NCBI RefSeq assembly: GCF_001045445.1
Contig: NZ_LFNF01000002.1
Coordinates: 682,001 to 746,000 of the forward strand
Origin: Chryseobacterium sp. BLS98
Lineage (GTDB): Bacteria > Bacteroidota > Bacteroidia > Flavobacteriales > Weeksellaceae
Length of the DNA stretch: 64,000 bases
Direction of reading: 5' to 3'
Position numbers and translations under genes: made by a program. The notes beneath the pieces were generated by a model, which searched no databases, was not told the origin of the DNA, and worked only from the letters and a program-made list of their open reading frames with translations. How positions within the stretch are numbered: position 1 is the stretch's first letter; each line of letters starts with the position of its first letter. Positions 41,554 to 50,360 of this stretch are shown one piece after another.

Positions 41554-41668
41554 GAATAAGAGTAGATTTATTTTACAGCGCTTTATTTTTCTTCTATTTT
41601 TCGTTAAAGATTGAGGTATACAGCAGAACGGATGCTATTTATTTTTAAATTAGCTGTAAATTTTATTT

Positions 41669-43528
41669 ATGAAGATCCATATTTCAATTTTATTCATTTT
41701 CTTTTTCATCCTTGGACGTGCACAGAACACAGAACAGAAGGATACTTTTGTAAAAGACAATTTCACCAAAAAGGAAGTCTACATTCCGATGCGTGACGGG
41801 GTAAAGCTTTTCACAGCGATATACATCCCTAAAGATATTTCAAACAAAAACAAGTATCCTTTCCTGATGCAGAGAACCTGCTACAGCATTGCTCCTTATG
41901 GTGAAAACGAATACAAAACCAAACTTGGGCCTAATCAGTTCCTGATGAAGGATAAATACATTTTTGTATTCCAGGATGTACGAGGAAGGTATATGAGCGA
42001 GGGCACTTTTACCAATATGACTCCTCAAGTGGATCGTAAAACTAAAAAGGATGTAGATGAAAGTACAGATACCTATGACACCATAGAATGGCTTTTGAAA
42101 AATGTAAAGGACAATAATGGTAAAGCAGGTCAGTACGGAACTTCGTATCCCGGATTTTACACTGCAGCAGGAATACTGGCACAGCACCCTGCGTTGGTAG
42201 CTTCATCTCCACAGGCTCCTATTTCAGATTTCTGGAATGATGATTTTCTTCATAACGGGAGATTTATGCTGGGATATTTCAGAACATTTCCTGTTTTTGG
42301 AATTCAGAAAACGAAGCCTGAAAACAAAGCATGGTACATGGATACTTTTGTAAAGCAGACTTCGGAAGACGGTCTTAAATTTTACAGAGACATGGGCACT
42401 TTGAAAGACGGCTATGAAAAATATTATCAGAACAATTTTTTCATGACCGAGATTATGAATCATCCGAATTATGATGAATTCTGGCAGAAAAGAAGCCTGC
42501 TTCCCCATTTGAAAAATGTAAACCATGCCGTAATGACCGTTGGAGGATGGTTTGATGCCGAAGACCTTTCAGGGCCTTTGAATATTTACAAAACCATAGA
42601 AAAAACAAGCCCGAAAGCCAAGAATACAATCGTAATGGGACCTTTTTCCCACGGAGCATGGGCACAAGAGCAAGGAAAACATTTCCACAACCAGATCTAT
42701 TTCGGGGACAGTATTGCAACGTATTATCAAAAGAATATTGAAACTAAGTTTTTCAATCATTATTTGAAGGGAAACACAAAAGAAGATGCCGGTCTTCCGG
42801 AAGCTCTGATGTATGATACAGGTTCTAAAGAATGGAGAGAATTTGCCTCTTATCCTCCGAAAAATGCCCAGAAAGTTAATTTCTATCTGGCAGACGGCAC
42901 TTTAAAAAACACAGTAGGGCAAGGATTTTCAGAATATTACAGTGACCCTAACAACCCTGTTCTGAGCTCTGATAATTTAAAAGATTTCAATGGCTTCACG
43001 CCTAAAAACTATATGTCGGAAGATCAGAGATTTGCAGTAGGCAGGCCGGATGTTCTGACGTTCACAACCGATGTTTTAACGGAAGATATCACATTTGGCG
43101 GAGAGATTATGGCTAAGCTTAATATCGCCTCCACGTCTACCGATGCTGATTTTGCAGTAAAACTTATCGATGTATATCCTGAAGATTTCAAACCTGCAGA
43201 AAAGAAAGAAGGCGTAATCTACCCCAACTATCACCAAATGGTAAGAAGTGAGATCATGCCGGCAAGGTTCAGAAATTCCAGGGAAAAAGGAGAAGCCTTG
43301 GTACCTGATCAGAAAACAGCGGTGAATTTCAGACTTCAGGATGTAATGCATACCTTCAAGAAAGGGCACAGGATCCAGATTCAGATCAGCAGTACATGGT
43401 GGCCGCTTTTTGCGATCAATCCTCAGAAATTCATGGAGAATCCGAATTTTGCCACGAAAAAGGATTATACCAAAGCATTTATTAAAGTATATAATGACAG
43501 TTCTATCGAGGCTGAAGTTTTGAAATAA
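41669..43528 (+). CDS. CocE/NonD-family hydrolase (X-Pro dipeptidyl-peptidase S15-like)
   Basis: 619 residues with a signal peptide (about 1-18). The alpha/beta-hydrolase part has the nucleophile motif GQYGTSYPG (Ser159), the YIPMRDGVKLFTAIYIP start, and FSHGAW for the catalytic His; the C-terminal ~250 residues form the jelly-roll domain (VLTEDITFGGEIMAKLNIAS). This architecture covers cocaine esterase, alpha-amino-acid ester hydrolases and glutaryl-7-ACA acylases. Exported, probably periplasmic; it cleaves an ester or amide of an amino acid. Stands alone with its own terminator. Confidence 0.93.
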   Translation: MKIHISILFIFFFILGRAQNTEQKDTFVKDNFTKKEVYIPMRDGVKLFTAIYIPKDISNKNKYPFLMQRTCYSIAPYGENEYKTKLGPNQFLMKDKYIFVFQDVRGRYMSEGTFTNMTPQVDRKTKKDVDESTDTYDTIEWLLKNVKDNNGKAGQYGTSYPGFYTAAGILAQHPALVASSPQAPISDFWNDDFLHNGRFMLGYFRTFPVFGIQKTKPENKAWYMDTFVKQTSEDGLKFYRDMGTLKDGYEKYYQNNFFMTEIMNHPNYDEFWQKRSLLPHLKNVNHAVMTVGGWFDAEDLSGPLNIYKTIEKTSPKAKNTIVMGPFSHGAWAQEQGKHFHNQIYFGDSIATYYQKNIETKFFNHYLKGNTKEDAGLPEALMYDTGSKEWREFASYPPKNAQKVNFYLADGTLKNTVGQGFSEYYSDPNNPVLSSDNLKDFNGFTPKNYMSEDQRFAVGRPDVLTFTTDVLTEDITFGGEIMAKLNIASTSTDADFAVKLIDVYPEDFKPAEKKEGVIYPNYHQMVRSEIMPARFRNSREKGEALVPDQKTAVNFRLQDVMHTFKKGHRIQIQISSTWWPLFAINPQKFMENPNFATKKDYTKAFIKVYNDSSIEAEVLK

Positions 43529-43579
43529 AATAATGATGAGCTGAGCCAGTAACAGTTTAATACCTGTTTAAAAAACATA

Positions 43580-43619
43580 AACCCGGTCGCTGAGGAATCT
43601 CAGCGACCGGGTTTTTTAT
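43580..43619 (+). terminator. Terminator of the CocE-type gene
   Basis: A 15-pair stem (AACCCGGTCGCTGAG and complement) with a GAAT loop followed by TTTTAT, about 50 bases beyond the stop at 43528. Confidence 0.88.
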
Positions 43620-43626
43620 GGTTGCA

Positions 43627-43758
43627 AGTGGCTTCAGGAGCCTCAGCCACCTGGAAATTGCAGGAATCACACATCAAAAATACATAATGAAATCAGGAAA
43701 TAAGGGCTAAAAATATTATCAACTATAAAATAAGGTGGCTGAGGCACTCGAAGCCACC
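43627..43758. repeat. Short element bounded by a 25-base inverted repeat
   Basis: AGTGGCTTC...GCCTCAGCCACC at 43627-43651 and, inverted, GGTGGCTGAGGC...GAAGCCACC at 43734-43758 agree at 21 of 25 positions. Each end is itself a hairpin. The 80 bases between are non-coding. This is the layout of a REP pair or tiny MITE-like element lying between two converging genes. Confidence 0.55.
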
Positions 43759-43765
43759 TTATTTT
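43727..43765 (-). terminator. Terminator of the alkylation-repair operon
   Basis: AAAATAAGGTGGCT pairs with AGCCACCTTATTTT (14 pairs) around an 11-base loop. It touches the stop codon of the AlkB-like gene and overlaps the right end of the inverted-repeat element. Confidence 0.7.
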
Positions 43766-44372
43766 ATTCTTCGATCGTTCTGAACGTCAGATTTACTCTT
43801 GGTGTTTTCACTTTTGTAGTCGGAGGAAGCCTATGCAGCCAGTTTTCCTGCGTTGTGCCTTTCATGACGAGTAAGCTTCCGTTTTCCAGGAATATTTCCA
43901 CCTTTTCTTTGGTAGTTTTATGTTTAAATAAAAACTTTCTTTCTGCACCAAAAGTGAGGGAGGCAATTGCACCATGTTTTTTAAGATCGGTTTCGCCATC
44001 GCTGTGATAAGCCATGCCTTCACTTCCGTCATGATATAAATTGAGAAGACAGGAATTGTAGGTTTCTCCTGAAACTTCTTCACATTTTCTTTTCAGTTCC
44101 AAAAGCTCCGGAGTCCAGAATTTTGCCAGTTTGGTGCGCTTTGAATAGGTATATTCAAAAGCTTTCTCCCCAAACCATGCAACCTTTCTTTTCGTTAAAA
44201 TTAATTTCCCGAAGATCATGGCTTCATCATTTTCCCATGGCATCTGATGCAGCAAATAGTTATAAAAGAAATCTGATCTTCCTTTATCAAAGACTTTCCC
44301 ATAATAATTCACCGTTCCGTCGTGCGGAAGAATATTTAAAGGGAATTCTGACATTTCTTCAAATAAACTCAT
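43764..44372 (-). CDS. AlkB-like 2-oxoglutarate-dependent DNA repair dioxygenase
   Basis: 202 residues with AlkB-family motifs: AYHSDGE (His123 and Asp125), LHRLPPT (His180) and the Arg-rich end PRVNLTFR, which binds 2-oxoglutarate. NSCLLNLYHDGSEGM is the usual substrate-loop region. It demethylates 1-methyladenine and 3-methylcytosine in DNA or RNA. It ends a three-gene operon with a methyltransferase and an Ada-like regulator/MGMT; gaps of four and 21 bases show co-transcription. Confidence 0.93.
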   Translation of the reverse strand: MSLFEEMSEFPLNILPHDGTVNYYGKVFDKGRSDFFYNYLLHQMPWENDEAMIFGKLILTKRKVAWFGEKAFEYTYSKRTKLAKFWTPELLELKRKCEEVSGETYNSCLLNLYHDGSEGMAYHSDGETDLKKHGAIASLTFGAERKFLFKHKTTKEKVEIFLENGSLLVMKGTTQENWLHRLPPTTKVKTPRVNLTFRTIEE

Positions 44373-44376
44373 TTCA

Positions 44377-45087
44377 TTATTTTTTTATGGCACGAATACA
44401 CATGAAAGCAGGAAACTCATTTAATTCTTTATAATGTTTCGGATCCAGCTTTTCAAATTCTTCTGTAGGTTTTGGTTCAACCAGTTTATCAATATAAAAC
44501 CCATTTTCTGTAAGAGGAGTGATACACTCACTCAGAGGTCTTCTAAAGCTATTGACTTCAACAGGTTTTCCAAATCCGTTCCATATACACTTTACATGTT
44601 CGATTTCAAAATATTCTTCTGAATGAAAGTAATTGTATTCAAAAAAAGGATGCTCAATGGATATAACAAGACTACCATTAGGTTTCAAAACCCTGCAAAA
44701 TTCTTTAATGGTGAAATTCCAGTCCTCTATATAGTGAAGCGCTAATGCACAAATAACAGTATCAAAGGTCTCATTCTCAAACATTTCAAATGGTGAAGAT
44801 AAATCGTGGACGAAAAAATCTTTTTGATTTTTATTTCTTTCACGTGCCAGCATGACCATTTTTTCACTGATATCAAAACCTTTTACTGTTGCTCCCTCAG
44901 ATATTAATATTTCGGCATATTTTCCTGGCCCGCAAGCTGCATCAAGAATAAATTTACCACTTACTTCCTGAATCAGCTCTAATGTATTGGGTCTGTCATA
45001 ATAGGCATTATGAGGTTTGTGATCGATAAGTTCATTATATTTCTCAGCGATCTCCTCATAGGCAGATAGGATTTTATGTTTGATCAT
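44377..45087 (-). CDS. Class I SAM-dependent methyltransferase
   Basis: 236 residues with Rossmann-fold motif I FILDAACGPGKYAEIL, post-I GATVKGFDIS, motif II TFDTVICALALHYIEDW and a C-terminal strand pair. Ubiquinone-biosynthesis-like class I methyltransferase; substrate unknown. Its place between alkB- and ada-like genes suggests a role linked to alkylation stress or a passenger; the sequence does not settle it. Confidence 0.88.
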   Translation of the reverse strand: MIKHKILSAYEEIAEKYNELIDHKPHNAYYDRPNTLELIQEVSGKFILDAACGPGKYAEILISEGATVKGFDISEKMVMLARERNKNQKDFFVHDLSSPFEMFENETFDTVICALALHYIEDWNFTIKEFCRVLKPNGSLVISIEHPFFEYNYFHSEEYFEIEHVKCIWNGFGKPVEVNSFRRPLSECITPLTENGFYIDKLVEPKPTEEFEKLDPKHYKELNEFPAFMCIRAIKK

Positions 45088-45108
45088 AATTATTTTTATA
45101 CTGTAATT

Positions 45109-45966
45109 CTAGATTGAATCTATTACATTGGAAATACGTGAGCCTTCCCATCCAACAATGGCATATTTACGGGTGCTTCCCCATCGGTAACCACCAATAT
45201 TTCCTGTAGACTGGATCACACGGTGGCACGGAATAAGAAATGCCACAGGATTACTGCCAATAGCTGTTCCAACAGCTCTGGAAGCCTTAGGATTTCCTAT
45301 TTTCTCTGCCAGGCTGCCATAGGTAGACAGTTTCCCCATTGGAATAGACAGAAGACTTTCCCAGACTTTAAGCTGAAAATCTGTTCCTTTTAAGTGTAAT
45401 TTAATTGTATTGAGTTTGGTCCAGTCCTGACCGAATATGGACAGTGCATTCTTTTGAAGAGCATCCTGTTTTTCAAAGAAAGAAGCATTGGGAAACTTAG
45501 CATATAAATTCCCCAATGCTGTTTCTTTATCGTCTTCGAAAGCCATATAGCAGATCCCTTTTTCCGTAGATGCTGCCATTACATATCCAAAAGGACTTCT
45601 GGAAAAACTGTAATTAATGCTCAGGCTTTTTCCGCCGTTTTTGTATTCTGCCGGAGACATACCTTCTATTTTCACAAACAGATCATGAAGCCTGCTTGTG
45701 CTGGAAAGCCCCGTCTCGTAAGCGGTATCAAATATACTCGCTTTTTCTTCTTTAAGTAAATTTTTAGCATGTTCAAGACTGATGAACTGTAAAAATTTCT
45801 TCGGACTTGTTCCTGCCCAATCCGTAAATATCTTCTGAAAATGGGCCGGACTTAAATGAATATTTTCTGCCACTTCCTCCAAACTCGGCTGAAGCCTGAA
45901 ATTGCTCCGGATATATTCTATCGCTTTGGCAATTCTGTTATAATCTATTTGACTTTGTGTGGACAT
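45109..45966 (-). CDS. Ada-like AraC regulator fused to O6-methylguanine-DNA methyltransferase
   Basis: 285 residues: AraC-type HTH at about 8-108 (LEEVAENIHLSPAHFQKIF and FDTAYETGLSSTSRLHDLF), then an MGMT ribonuclease-like domain and the catalytic domain with IPCHRVI (Cys247) and GYRWGSTRK. It lacks the N-terminal zinc-binding Cys domain of E. coli Ada that senses phosphotriesters. It both removes methyl groups from guanine by suicide transfer and likely controls its own operon. Heads the operon with a SAM methyltransferase and AlkB. Confidence 0.94.
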   Translation of the reverse strand: MSTQSQIDYNRIAKAIEYIRSNFRLQPSLEEVAENIHLSPAHFQKIFTDWAGTSPKKFLQFISLEHAKNLLKEEKASIFDTAYETGLSSTSRLHDLFVKIEGMSPAEYKNGGKSLSINYSFSRSPFGYVMAASTEKGICYMAFEDDKETALGNLYAKFPNASFFEKQDALQKNALSIFGQDWTKLNTIKLHLKGTDFQLKVWESLLSIPMGKLSTYGSLAEKIGNPKASRAVGTAIGSNPVAFLIPCHRVIQSTGNIGGYRWGSTRKYAIVGWEGSRISNVIDSI

Positions 45967-46034
45967 AGTATTTCTTTTTTACCTCACAAATTTCCAAAGA
46001 ATATACGGCAGAAAAAATCCGATTCTTGCGAAGT

Positions 46035-46892
46035 TTAGTTATTGTTATAAATATGGTTGTAAGCCAGCATTTTGTAATATAGCTTAGCAGCAAGGAAGGC
46101 AGTTGGTTTAGCCATCGGAGAATCCATTAATTCTACAATATCAAAAGCTACTACATTGCATTTTTCAAATACTTTTCTTAATAATTCAAGTGTCGGGTAC
46201 CACTGAAGTCCGCCCGGTTCCGGAGTTCCTGTAGAAGGAGCGATGGAAGGGTCAAAAGCATCAAGATCAATTGTGATATAAACGTTTCCTGAAACTTTTT
46301 CCAGAACATCATTGATCCAGTTGTCATTATTGGCAATTTCATGGGCAAAAAACACTCTTCCTTCCGGCAAGTATTCAGCTTCTTCCGCATCCATGGAACG
46401 AATTCCCACCTGAACCAGATTATGCTTCTGATTGGCTTCAAAAACCGCACATGCATGGTTGGAAGTAGATCCATGAAATTCAGGACGTAAGTCTGTATGA
46501 GCATCTAACTGAAGAACGGTAAGGTTTTCAAACTTCTCTCCTACTGCACGGATAGAACCGATAGAAACAGAGTGCTCACCCCCGAAAAGGGTAAATACTT
46601 TTCCTTCATTATTTAGAAGCTCTTTTGTTTTCTGATATACTGCTTCCGTCATTGCTTCAGGAGTAGAATTTTCAGAAACCTCTCCCGCCAGGTATACTCC
46701 GTCAAGATAAGGTTCAGTACCTGTTTCAATGTCGTAAAGCTCCATGTTTTCAGAAGCATCAAGGAATAGTTCCGGGCCTTTATCGGCTCCTTTTCCCCAT
46801 GTTGATGTTCCATCGTAAGGAACGGTTACCAGCATTACTTTAGAGTTTTCTAACGTTGCATTTTCTTCAGGAATTCCTGCGTATGTTCTCAT
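46035..46892 (-). CDS. speB: Agmatinase
   Basis: 285 residues, ureohydrolase family. Manganese ligands appear in GGEHSVSIG, LQLDAHTDLR and TIDLDAFDPSIAPSTGTPEPGG (quoted in part: ITIDLDAFDPS and GTPEPGG). It hydrolyses agmatine to putrescine and urea. The arginine decarboxylase that makes agmatine is 1 kb upstream at 47966 on the same strand, separated by an oppositely directed HAD gene. It has its own promoter (TATCTTTG). Confidence 0.92.
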   Translation of the reverse strand: MRTYAGIPEENATLENSKVMLVTVPYDGTSTWGKGADKGPELFLDASENMELYDIETGTEPYLDGVYLAGEVSENSTPEAMTEAVYQKTKELLNNEGKVFTLFGGEHSVSIGSIRAVGEKFENLTVLQLDAHTDLRPEFHGSTSNHACAVFEANQKHNLVQVGIRSMDAEEAEYLPEGRVFFAHEIANNDNWINDVLEKVSGNVYITIDLDAFDPSIAPSTGTPEPGGLQWYPTLELLRKVFEKCNVVAFDIVELMDSPMAKPTAFLAAKLYYKMLAYNHIYNNN

Positions 46893-46908
46893 GTTTTATT
46901 TAAAAAAT

Positions 46909-46933
46909 TAAATGATTGAATGATTGAATGATT
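46909..46933. repeat. Tandem ATTGAATG repeat
   Basis: AATGATTGAATGATTGAATG is a run of about three eight-base units in the speB leader. It lies between the -7 promoter element at 46937 and the start codon, so copy-number changes would alter leader length. Confidence 0.6.
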
Positions 46934-46936
46934 CCA

Positions 46937-46969
46937 CAAAGATACAAAGAAGTTGGAAGCAGGAAGCAA
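46937..46969 (-). promoter_or_regulatory. Promoter of speB
   Basis: On the minus strand TTG (46969-46967), a 22-base spacer and TATCTTTG (46944-46937) fit the Bacteroidetes promoter. The start codon is about 45 bases downstream. Confidence 0.6.
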
Positions 46970-47085
46970 GAGGCCGGAAGTTTTTGGAAGGCAACCAAAA
47001 AGACCCATGTTGGAAAAAACAAGTTATCTTATAAATTTTAATCTCCTCCTCCATCTTCAGGCTCCCATCCTTCTTTACCATTTAA
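46945..47085. repeat. Purine/pyrimidine-rich inverted element
   Basis: A purine-rich arm (GAAGTTGGAAGCAGGAAGC and further GGAAG copies, 46949-46990) faces a pyrimidine-rich arm (CTCCTCCTCCATCTTC, CCCATCCTTC, 47044-47073). The two are loosely complementary. The arms look like a dispersed intergenic element; I could not confirm further copies in this window. Confidence 0.35.
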
Positions 47086-47096
47086 ATATTTAACCC

Positions 47097-47104
47097 TATT
47101 TTTG
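47097..47104 (+). promoter_or_regulatory. Candidate -7 promoter element of the HAD phosphatase
   Basis: TATTTTTG, exact match to TAnnTTTG, only 13 bases before the ATG at 47118, implying a very short leader. Confidence 0.5.
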
Positions 47105-47117
47105 CAAAAAACAAAAT

Positions 47118-47777
47118 ATGTCTTTAAAAGCTGTTCTTTTCGACATGGACGGGGTTATTGTAGATACGGAACCACTGCACAGAAAAGCTTATTTTACAAC
47201 TTTCGATGAACTGGAAATTACTGTTTCCGAAGAACTGTACAGTTCTTTCACCGGAGCCTCTACCAAAAGGGTATTTGAAACCCTGATTGAGAAATTTGGT
47301 TTAACGCAGACGCATGAAGCTGCTTCGGGTATCAAAAGATCTCATTTCAAGAATTATTTTGATACCGATGAAGAATTTGATCTTATTCCTGGTGTAAGAG
47401 AACTCATCAAGCATTATCATGAAAACGGGATCAAACTTATTCTTGCTTCTTCAGCGACAATGACGACGATTAATATGGTTTTTGAAAAATTCGGGCTTGA
47501 ACAGTATTTCAGCGGAAAAATCAGTGGCGCAGATCTGAAAGAATCCAAACCTCATCCGGAAGTTTTTCTTTTGGCGGCAGAAATGGCTGGAGAGCCAGTG
47601 GAAAACTGTATGGTTATTGAAGATTCCACCAATGGAATTCTTGCGGCGCACAGAGCCGGGATTTTTTGCGCTGCTTACAGAAGCCCCCATTCTAAAAATC
47701 AGGATTATACTTTAGCGGATATTGTAGTTTCCGATTATGAAGAGCTGGAACTGGATAAGCTTTCAAAATATTTTTAA
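47118..47777 (+). CDS. HAD-family phosphatase, beta-phosphoglucomutase-like
   Basis: 219 residues. HAD motif I LFDMDGVIVDTEP (nucleophile Asp and acid/base Asp), motif II LASSA, motif III Lys in LKESKPHPEVF, and motif IV VIEDSTNGI are all intact. The helical cap after motif I places it with beta-phosphoglucomutase and small sugar-phosphate phosphatases. Stands alone between the two polyamine genes, on the opposite strand. Confidence 0.92.
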   Translation: MSLKAVLFDMDGVIVDTEPLHRKAYFTTFDELEITVSEELYSSFTGASTKRVFETLIEKFGLTQTHEAASGIKRSHFKNYFDTDEEFDLIPGVRELIKHYHENGIKLILASSATMTTINMVFEKFGLEQYFSGKISGADLKESKPHPEVFLLAAEMAGEPVENCMVIEDSTNGILAAHRAGIFCAAYRSPHSKNQDYTLADIVVSDYEELELDKLSKYF

Positions 47778-47782
47778 ATGAA

Positions 47783-47815
47783 AAAGCTCTCAAAATCTGA
47801 GAGCTTTGTTTTTTA
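47783..47815 (+). terminator. Terminator of the HAD phosphatase
   Basis: AAAGCTCTCA and TGAGAGCTTT, ten pairs with a five-base loop, followed by GTTTTTT, six bases after the stop codon. Confidence 0.88.
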
Positions 47816-47834
47816 TGTTTTTCCAGGAAAAGCT

Positions 47835-47960
47835 AAGATTCTTAATTATCCTTAATTCTTAACAAAAATCTTAATGGTTAAAATTGAAACATTAAGAACA
47901 ATTAAGTGGTTAAGATTATTAGGTGAGATTGCTTCGTCACTACGTTCCTCGCAATGACGG
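47835..47960. repeat. Dispersed intergenic repeat cluster (TTAAG and GATTGCTTCG types)
   Basis: A run of TTAAT/TTAAG inverted motifs (AAGATTCTTAATTATCCTTA opposite AACATTAAGAACAATTAAG) is followed at 47927-47960 by GATTGCTTCGTCACTACG with ATTGC...GCAAT ends and GACG. The latter is a palindrome type I know as common in Bacteroidetes intergenic DNA. It lies beyond the speA stop. Confidence 0.5.
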
Positions 47961-47965
47961 TATCA

Positions 47966-49360
47966 TTATTTGTATCCCAGGATTTTCAAAATATCTTCAG
48001 GTTCCTGTTTTTCACGGAAAATTTCATACTGAAGCTCTCCGTTTTCATCTTTCTGGATCAGGACGTGCCTAGGTTGCGGCATCAGACAGTGATGAACACC
48101 GCCATACCCTCCAATTGTTTCCTGATAGGCTCCTGTATGGAAAAATCCGATATACAACGGCTTGGTATCACTGAAGACCGGCAGATAGATCGCATTGGTA
48201 TGCTGCTCGGAATTATAATAATCATCCGAATCACAAGTTAATCCTCCTAAAAACACTCTTTCATATGTATCTTCCCATCTGTTCAGCGGAAGCATAATGA
48301 AGTGTCTTGAAATGGCCCAGGTATCTGGAAGTGTGGTCATGAATGAAGAATCGATCATATTCCACTTTTCTCTGTCGTTCTGACGTTTCTGAGAAATGAT
48401 CTTATATAGGTTGGCTCCACTTTCTCCTACGGTAAAGCTTCCGAATTCCGTATAAATATTAGGCTCTTCCACACCTTCTTCTTCACAGAATTTTTTGATC
48501 TGTGAAACAATTTCTTCTACCATGTACTGATAGTCGTATTCAAAGTTTAAAGAAGTTTTGATCGGGAAACCGCCACCAATGTTCAGTGAATCCACTTCCG
48601 GGGCAATTTTTTTCAAACGTGCGTATACACGAAGACATTTGTACAATTCGTTCCAATAGTAGGCTGTATCTTTGATTCCTGTATTAATGAAGAAGTGAAG
48701 CATTTTCAGTCTTGCATTCGGGTGTTCCGCAATTTTCTGGCTGTAATAAGGGATAATATCTCTATATCCTATTCCCAGTCTTGAAGTATAAAATTCGAAT
48801 TTCGGCTCTTCCTCTGAAGCGATTCTGATTCCGATATCGAAAGTGGTATCAATACTTTCTGTAAGCTTATCCAGCTCGCGGTAGTTATCCAGGATCGGGG
48901 TAATATTTTCAAAACCGCTGTTGATCATTTCTGAAATTTTCACCAGATAATCATCGGTCTTGAACCCGTTACAGATAACTTCAATATTTTTATCTACTTT
49001 TCCTTTCTCATAAAGAGATTTTACAATATCCATATCATAAGCGGAAGAAGTTTCTATAGAAATATCATTCTTAAGGGCTTCTTCAAGCACAAAATTGAAA
49101 TGGCTGGATTTTGTACAGTAGCAGTAGGTATAATTCTTTTTATAATCGGCTTTCTCAAAAGCTTCCCTGAACCAGCTCTTCGCTTTCTGGATGTTTTGAG
49201 AAATTCTCGGCAGGTAGCTAATTTTTAGCGGAGTGCCAAATTTTTCAACGACTTCCATTAAAGGAACATCGTGAAACAACAAATTGTTCTCAGAAACATT
49301 AAATTCTTCCGTAGGAAAATATAATGTCTGATCAATAAGTTCCGAGTACTTTATTTTCAT
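47966..49360 (-). CDS. speA: Arginine decarboxylase, PLP-dependent (alanine-racemase fold)
   Basis: 464 residues, the short Bacteroidetes form (E. coli SpeA is about 660). The PLP lysine lies in YCYCTKSSHF, the phosphate-binding glycines in LNIGGGFPIK, and the active-site Cys in GLTCDSDDYY. TEFGSFTVGESGANLY is also typical. It decarboxylates arginine to agmatine, the substrate of the agmatinase at 46035, giving a route to putrescine. Assignment to arginine rather than diaminopimelate rests on family pattern and the speB neighbour. Confidence 0.9.
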   Translation of the reverse strand: MKIKYSELIDQTLYFPTEEFNVSENNLLFHDVPLMEVVEKFGTPLKISYLPRISQNIQKAKSWFREAFEKADYKKNYTYCYCTKSSHFNFVLEEALKNDISIETSSAYDMDIVKSLYEKGKVDKNIEVICNGFKTDDYLVKISEMINSGFENITPILDNYRELDKLTESIDTTFDIGIRIASEEEPKFEFYTSRLGIGYRDIIPYYSQKIAEHPNARLKMLHFFINTGIKDTAYYWNELYKCLRVYARLKKIAPEVDSLNIGGGFPIKTSLNFEYDYQYMVEEIVSQIKKFCEEEGVEEPNIYTEFGSFTVGESGANLYKIISQKRQNDREKWNMIDSSFMTTLPDTWAISRHFIMLPLNRWEDTYERVFLGGLTCDSDDYYNSEQHTNAIYLPVFSDTKPLYIGFFHTGAYQETIGGYGGVHHCLMPQPRHVLIQKDENGELQYEIFREKQEPEDILKILGYK

Positions 49361-49470
49361 TTCTTGACAAGTGAATTAAGAAATGCAAAATTGCTAAAAA
49401 AGTTTGGTTTTTGAGCGTTAAATTTATTATAAATTTCAAAACGGAAACCGGCAAAAACCTGAGAAGATTA

Positions 49471-50346
49471 TCAATTTGTAAACTTCTTAATGTATTCTTC
49501 CCTTTTATTCTCTGAAATACCCAAAACCTGTTGAATATAAGCGTCCACCGAGCCATATTTCTTGTTGATTTCATTAAAAGCTGCATCAAGATATGCTGTT
49601 TCCACCCAGCTCAGCTTTTCAAGGACTTTTACATCCATTTTGGGGTAAAGGAAATGTAAATTATTCGCCAGACGGAATCTTTTATGGACGAGTTTTTCCC
49701 TGTAATTGTTTGATAAAAGATAGTCATTGTAAATGGTTTCTTTATCAAATTTCAAAATGGTCAAAATTAAAGCTGTGGTAATTCCTGTCCGGTCTTTTCC
49801 CGCCGTACAATGATAAAGAATGGGTTGATCAGATTCCATGATTTCAGTGATTATTTTTCTGACCATCTCTGGGTTTTCGGTTACATATTCCCGGTAAAAA
49901 TCTATCATCCTTTTGTCGGCATCAGAACCGTTTACCTTTCCTTTTAGGACCAGTTTTTTAGCCTGTGACAGCTGATCTCCTTTGTCTTCAAAAGCTGAAT
50001 ATCTTTTATAAACCATTTTATCCGGGAGCTGGTCCGGTTTATCTGCTATTTCTTTTGAGTTTCTCAGATCGATTACCTCTTTTATTCCTAAATTTTCAAA
50101 TTCTCTGAACGATCTTTTTTTCAGTTGATGAAGATGGGCGCTTCTGTAAAACCGGCCTTCCTTTAAAGTTCTTCCTTCTGAATTCCGGATATTTCCTGGT
50201 GTCCGGAAATTATGTACTTTTTTAATCCGGATATGCTTTTCATTTTCTGTTTTTCCGTATTCGGGTGTAGAAAAATGCAGTGTTCTGCATGAGGAAATAC
50301 AGAATAATAAGATGATCAGAAATGATATTTTAGCTAGATTTTTCAT
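49471..50346 (-). CDS. Lipoprotein tyrosine-protein phosphatase
   Basis: The start at 50346 gives 291 residues with a lipoprotein signal, MKNLAKISFLIILLFCISSC; an earlier in-frame ATG at 50376 adds ten residues before it. The catalytic P-loop is YHCTAGKDRTG (CX5R), with the general acid region around FRTPGNIRN and EVIDLRNSKE typical of the Y_phosphatase3 family. It removes phosphate from phosphotyrosine or phosphoinositides, probably facing the periplasm, where its natural substrate is unclear. Confidence 0.88.
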   Translation of the reverse strand: MKNLAKISFLIILLFCISSCRTLHFSTPEYGKTENEKHIRIKKVHNFRTPGNIRNSEGRTLKEGRFYRSAHLHQLKKRSFREFENLGIKEVIDLRNSKEIADKPDQLPDKMVYKRYSAFEDKGDQLSQAKKLVLKGKVNGSDADKRMIDFYREYVTENPEMVRKIITEIMESDQPILYHCTAGKDRTGITTALILTILKFDKETIYNDYLLSNNYREKLVHKRFRLANNLHFLYPKMDVKVLEKLSWVETAYLDAAFNEINKKYGSVDAYIQQVLGISENKREEYIKKFTN

Positions 50347-50360
50347 TTTTATCCCACATA

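Noticed and set aside
43764..45966. A complete E. coli-type ada operon
   Set aside because: The Ada-like protein lacks the N-terminal phosphotriester-sensing Cys domain, so I did not use the symbol ada.
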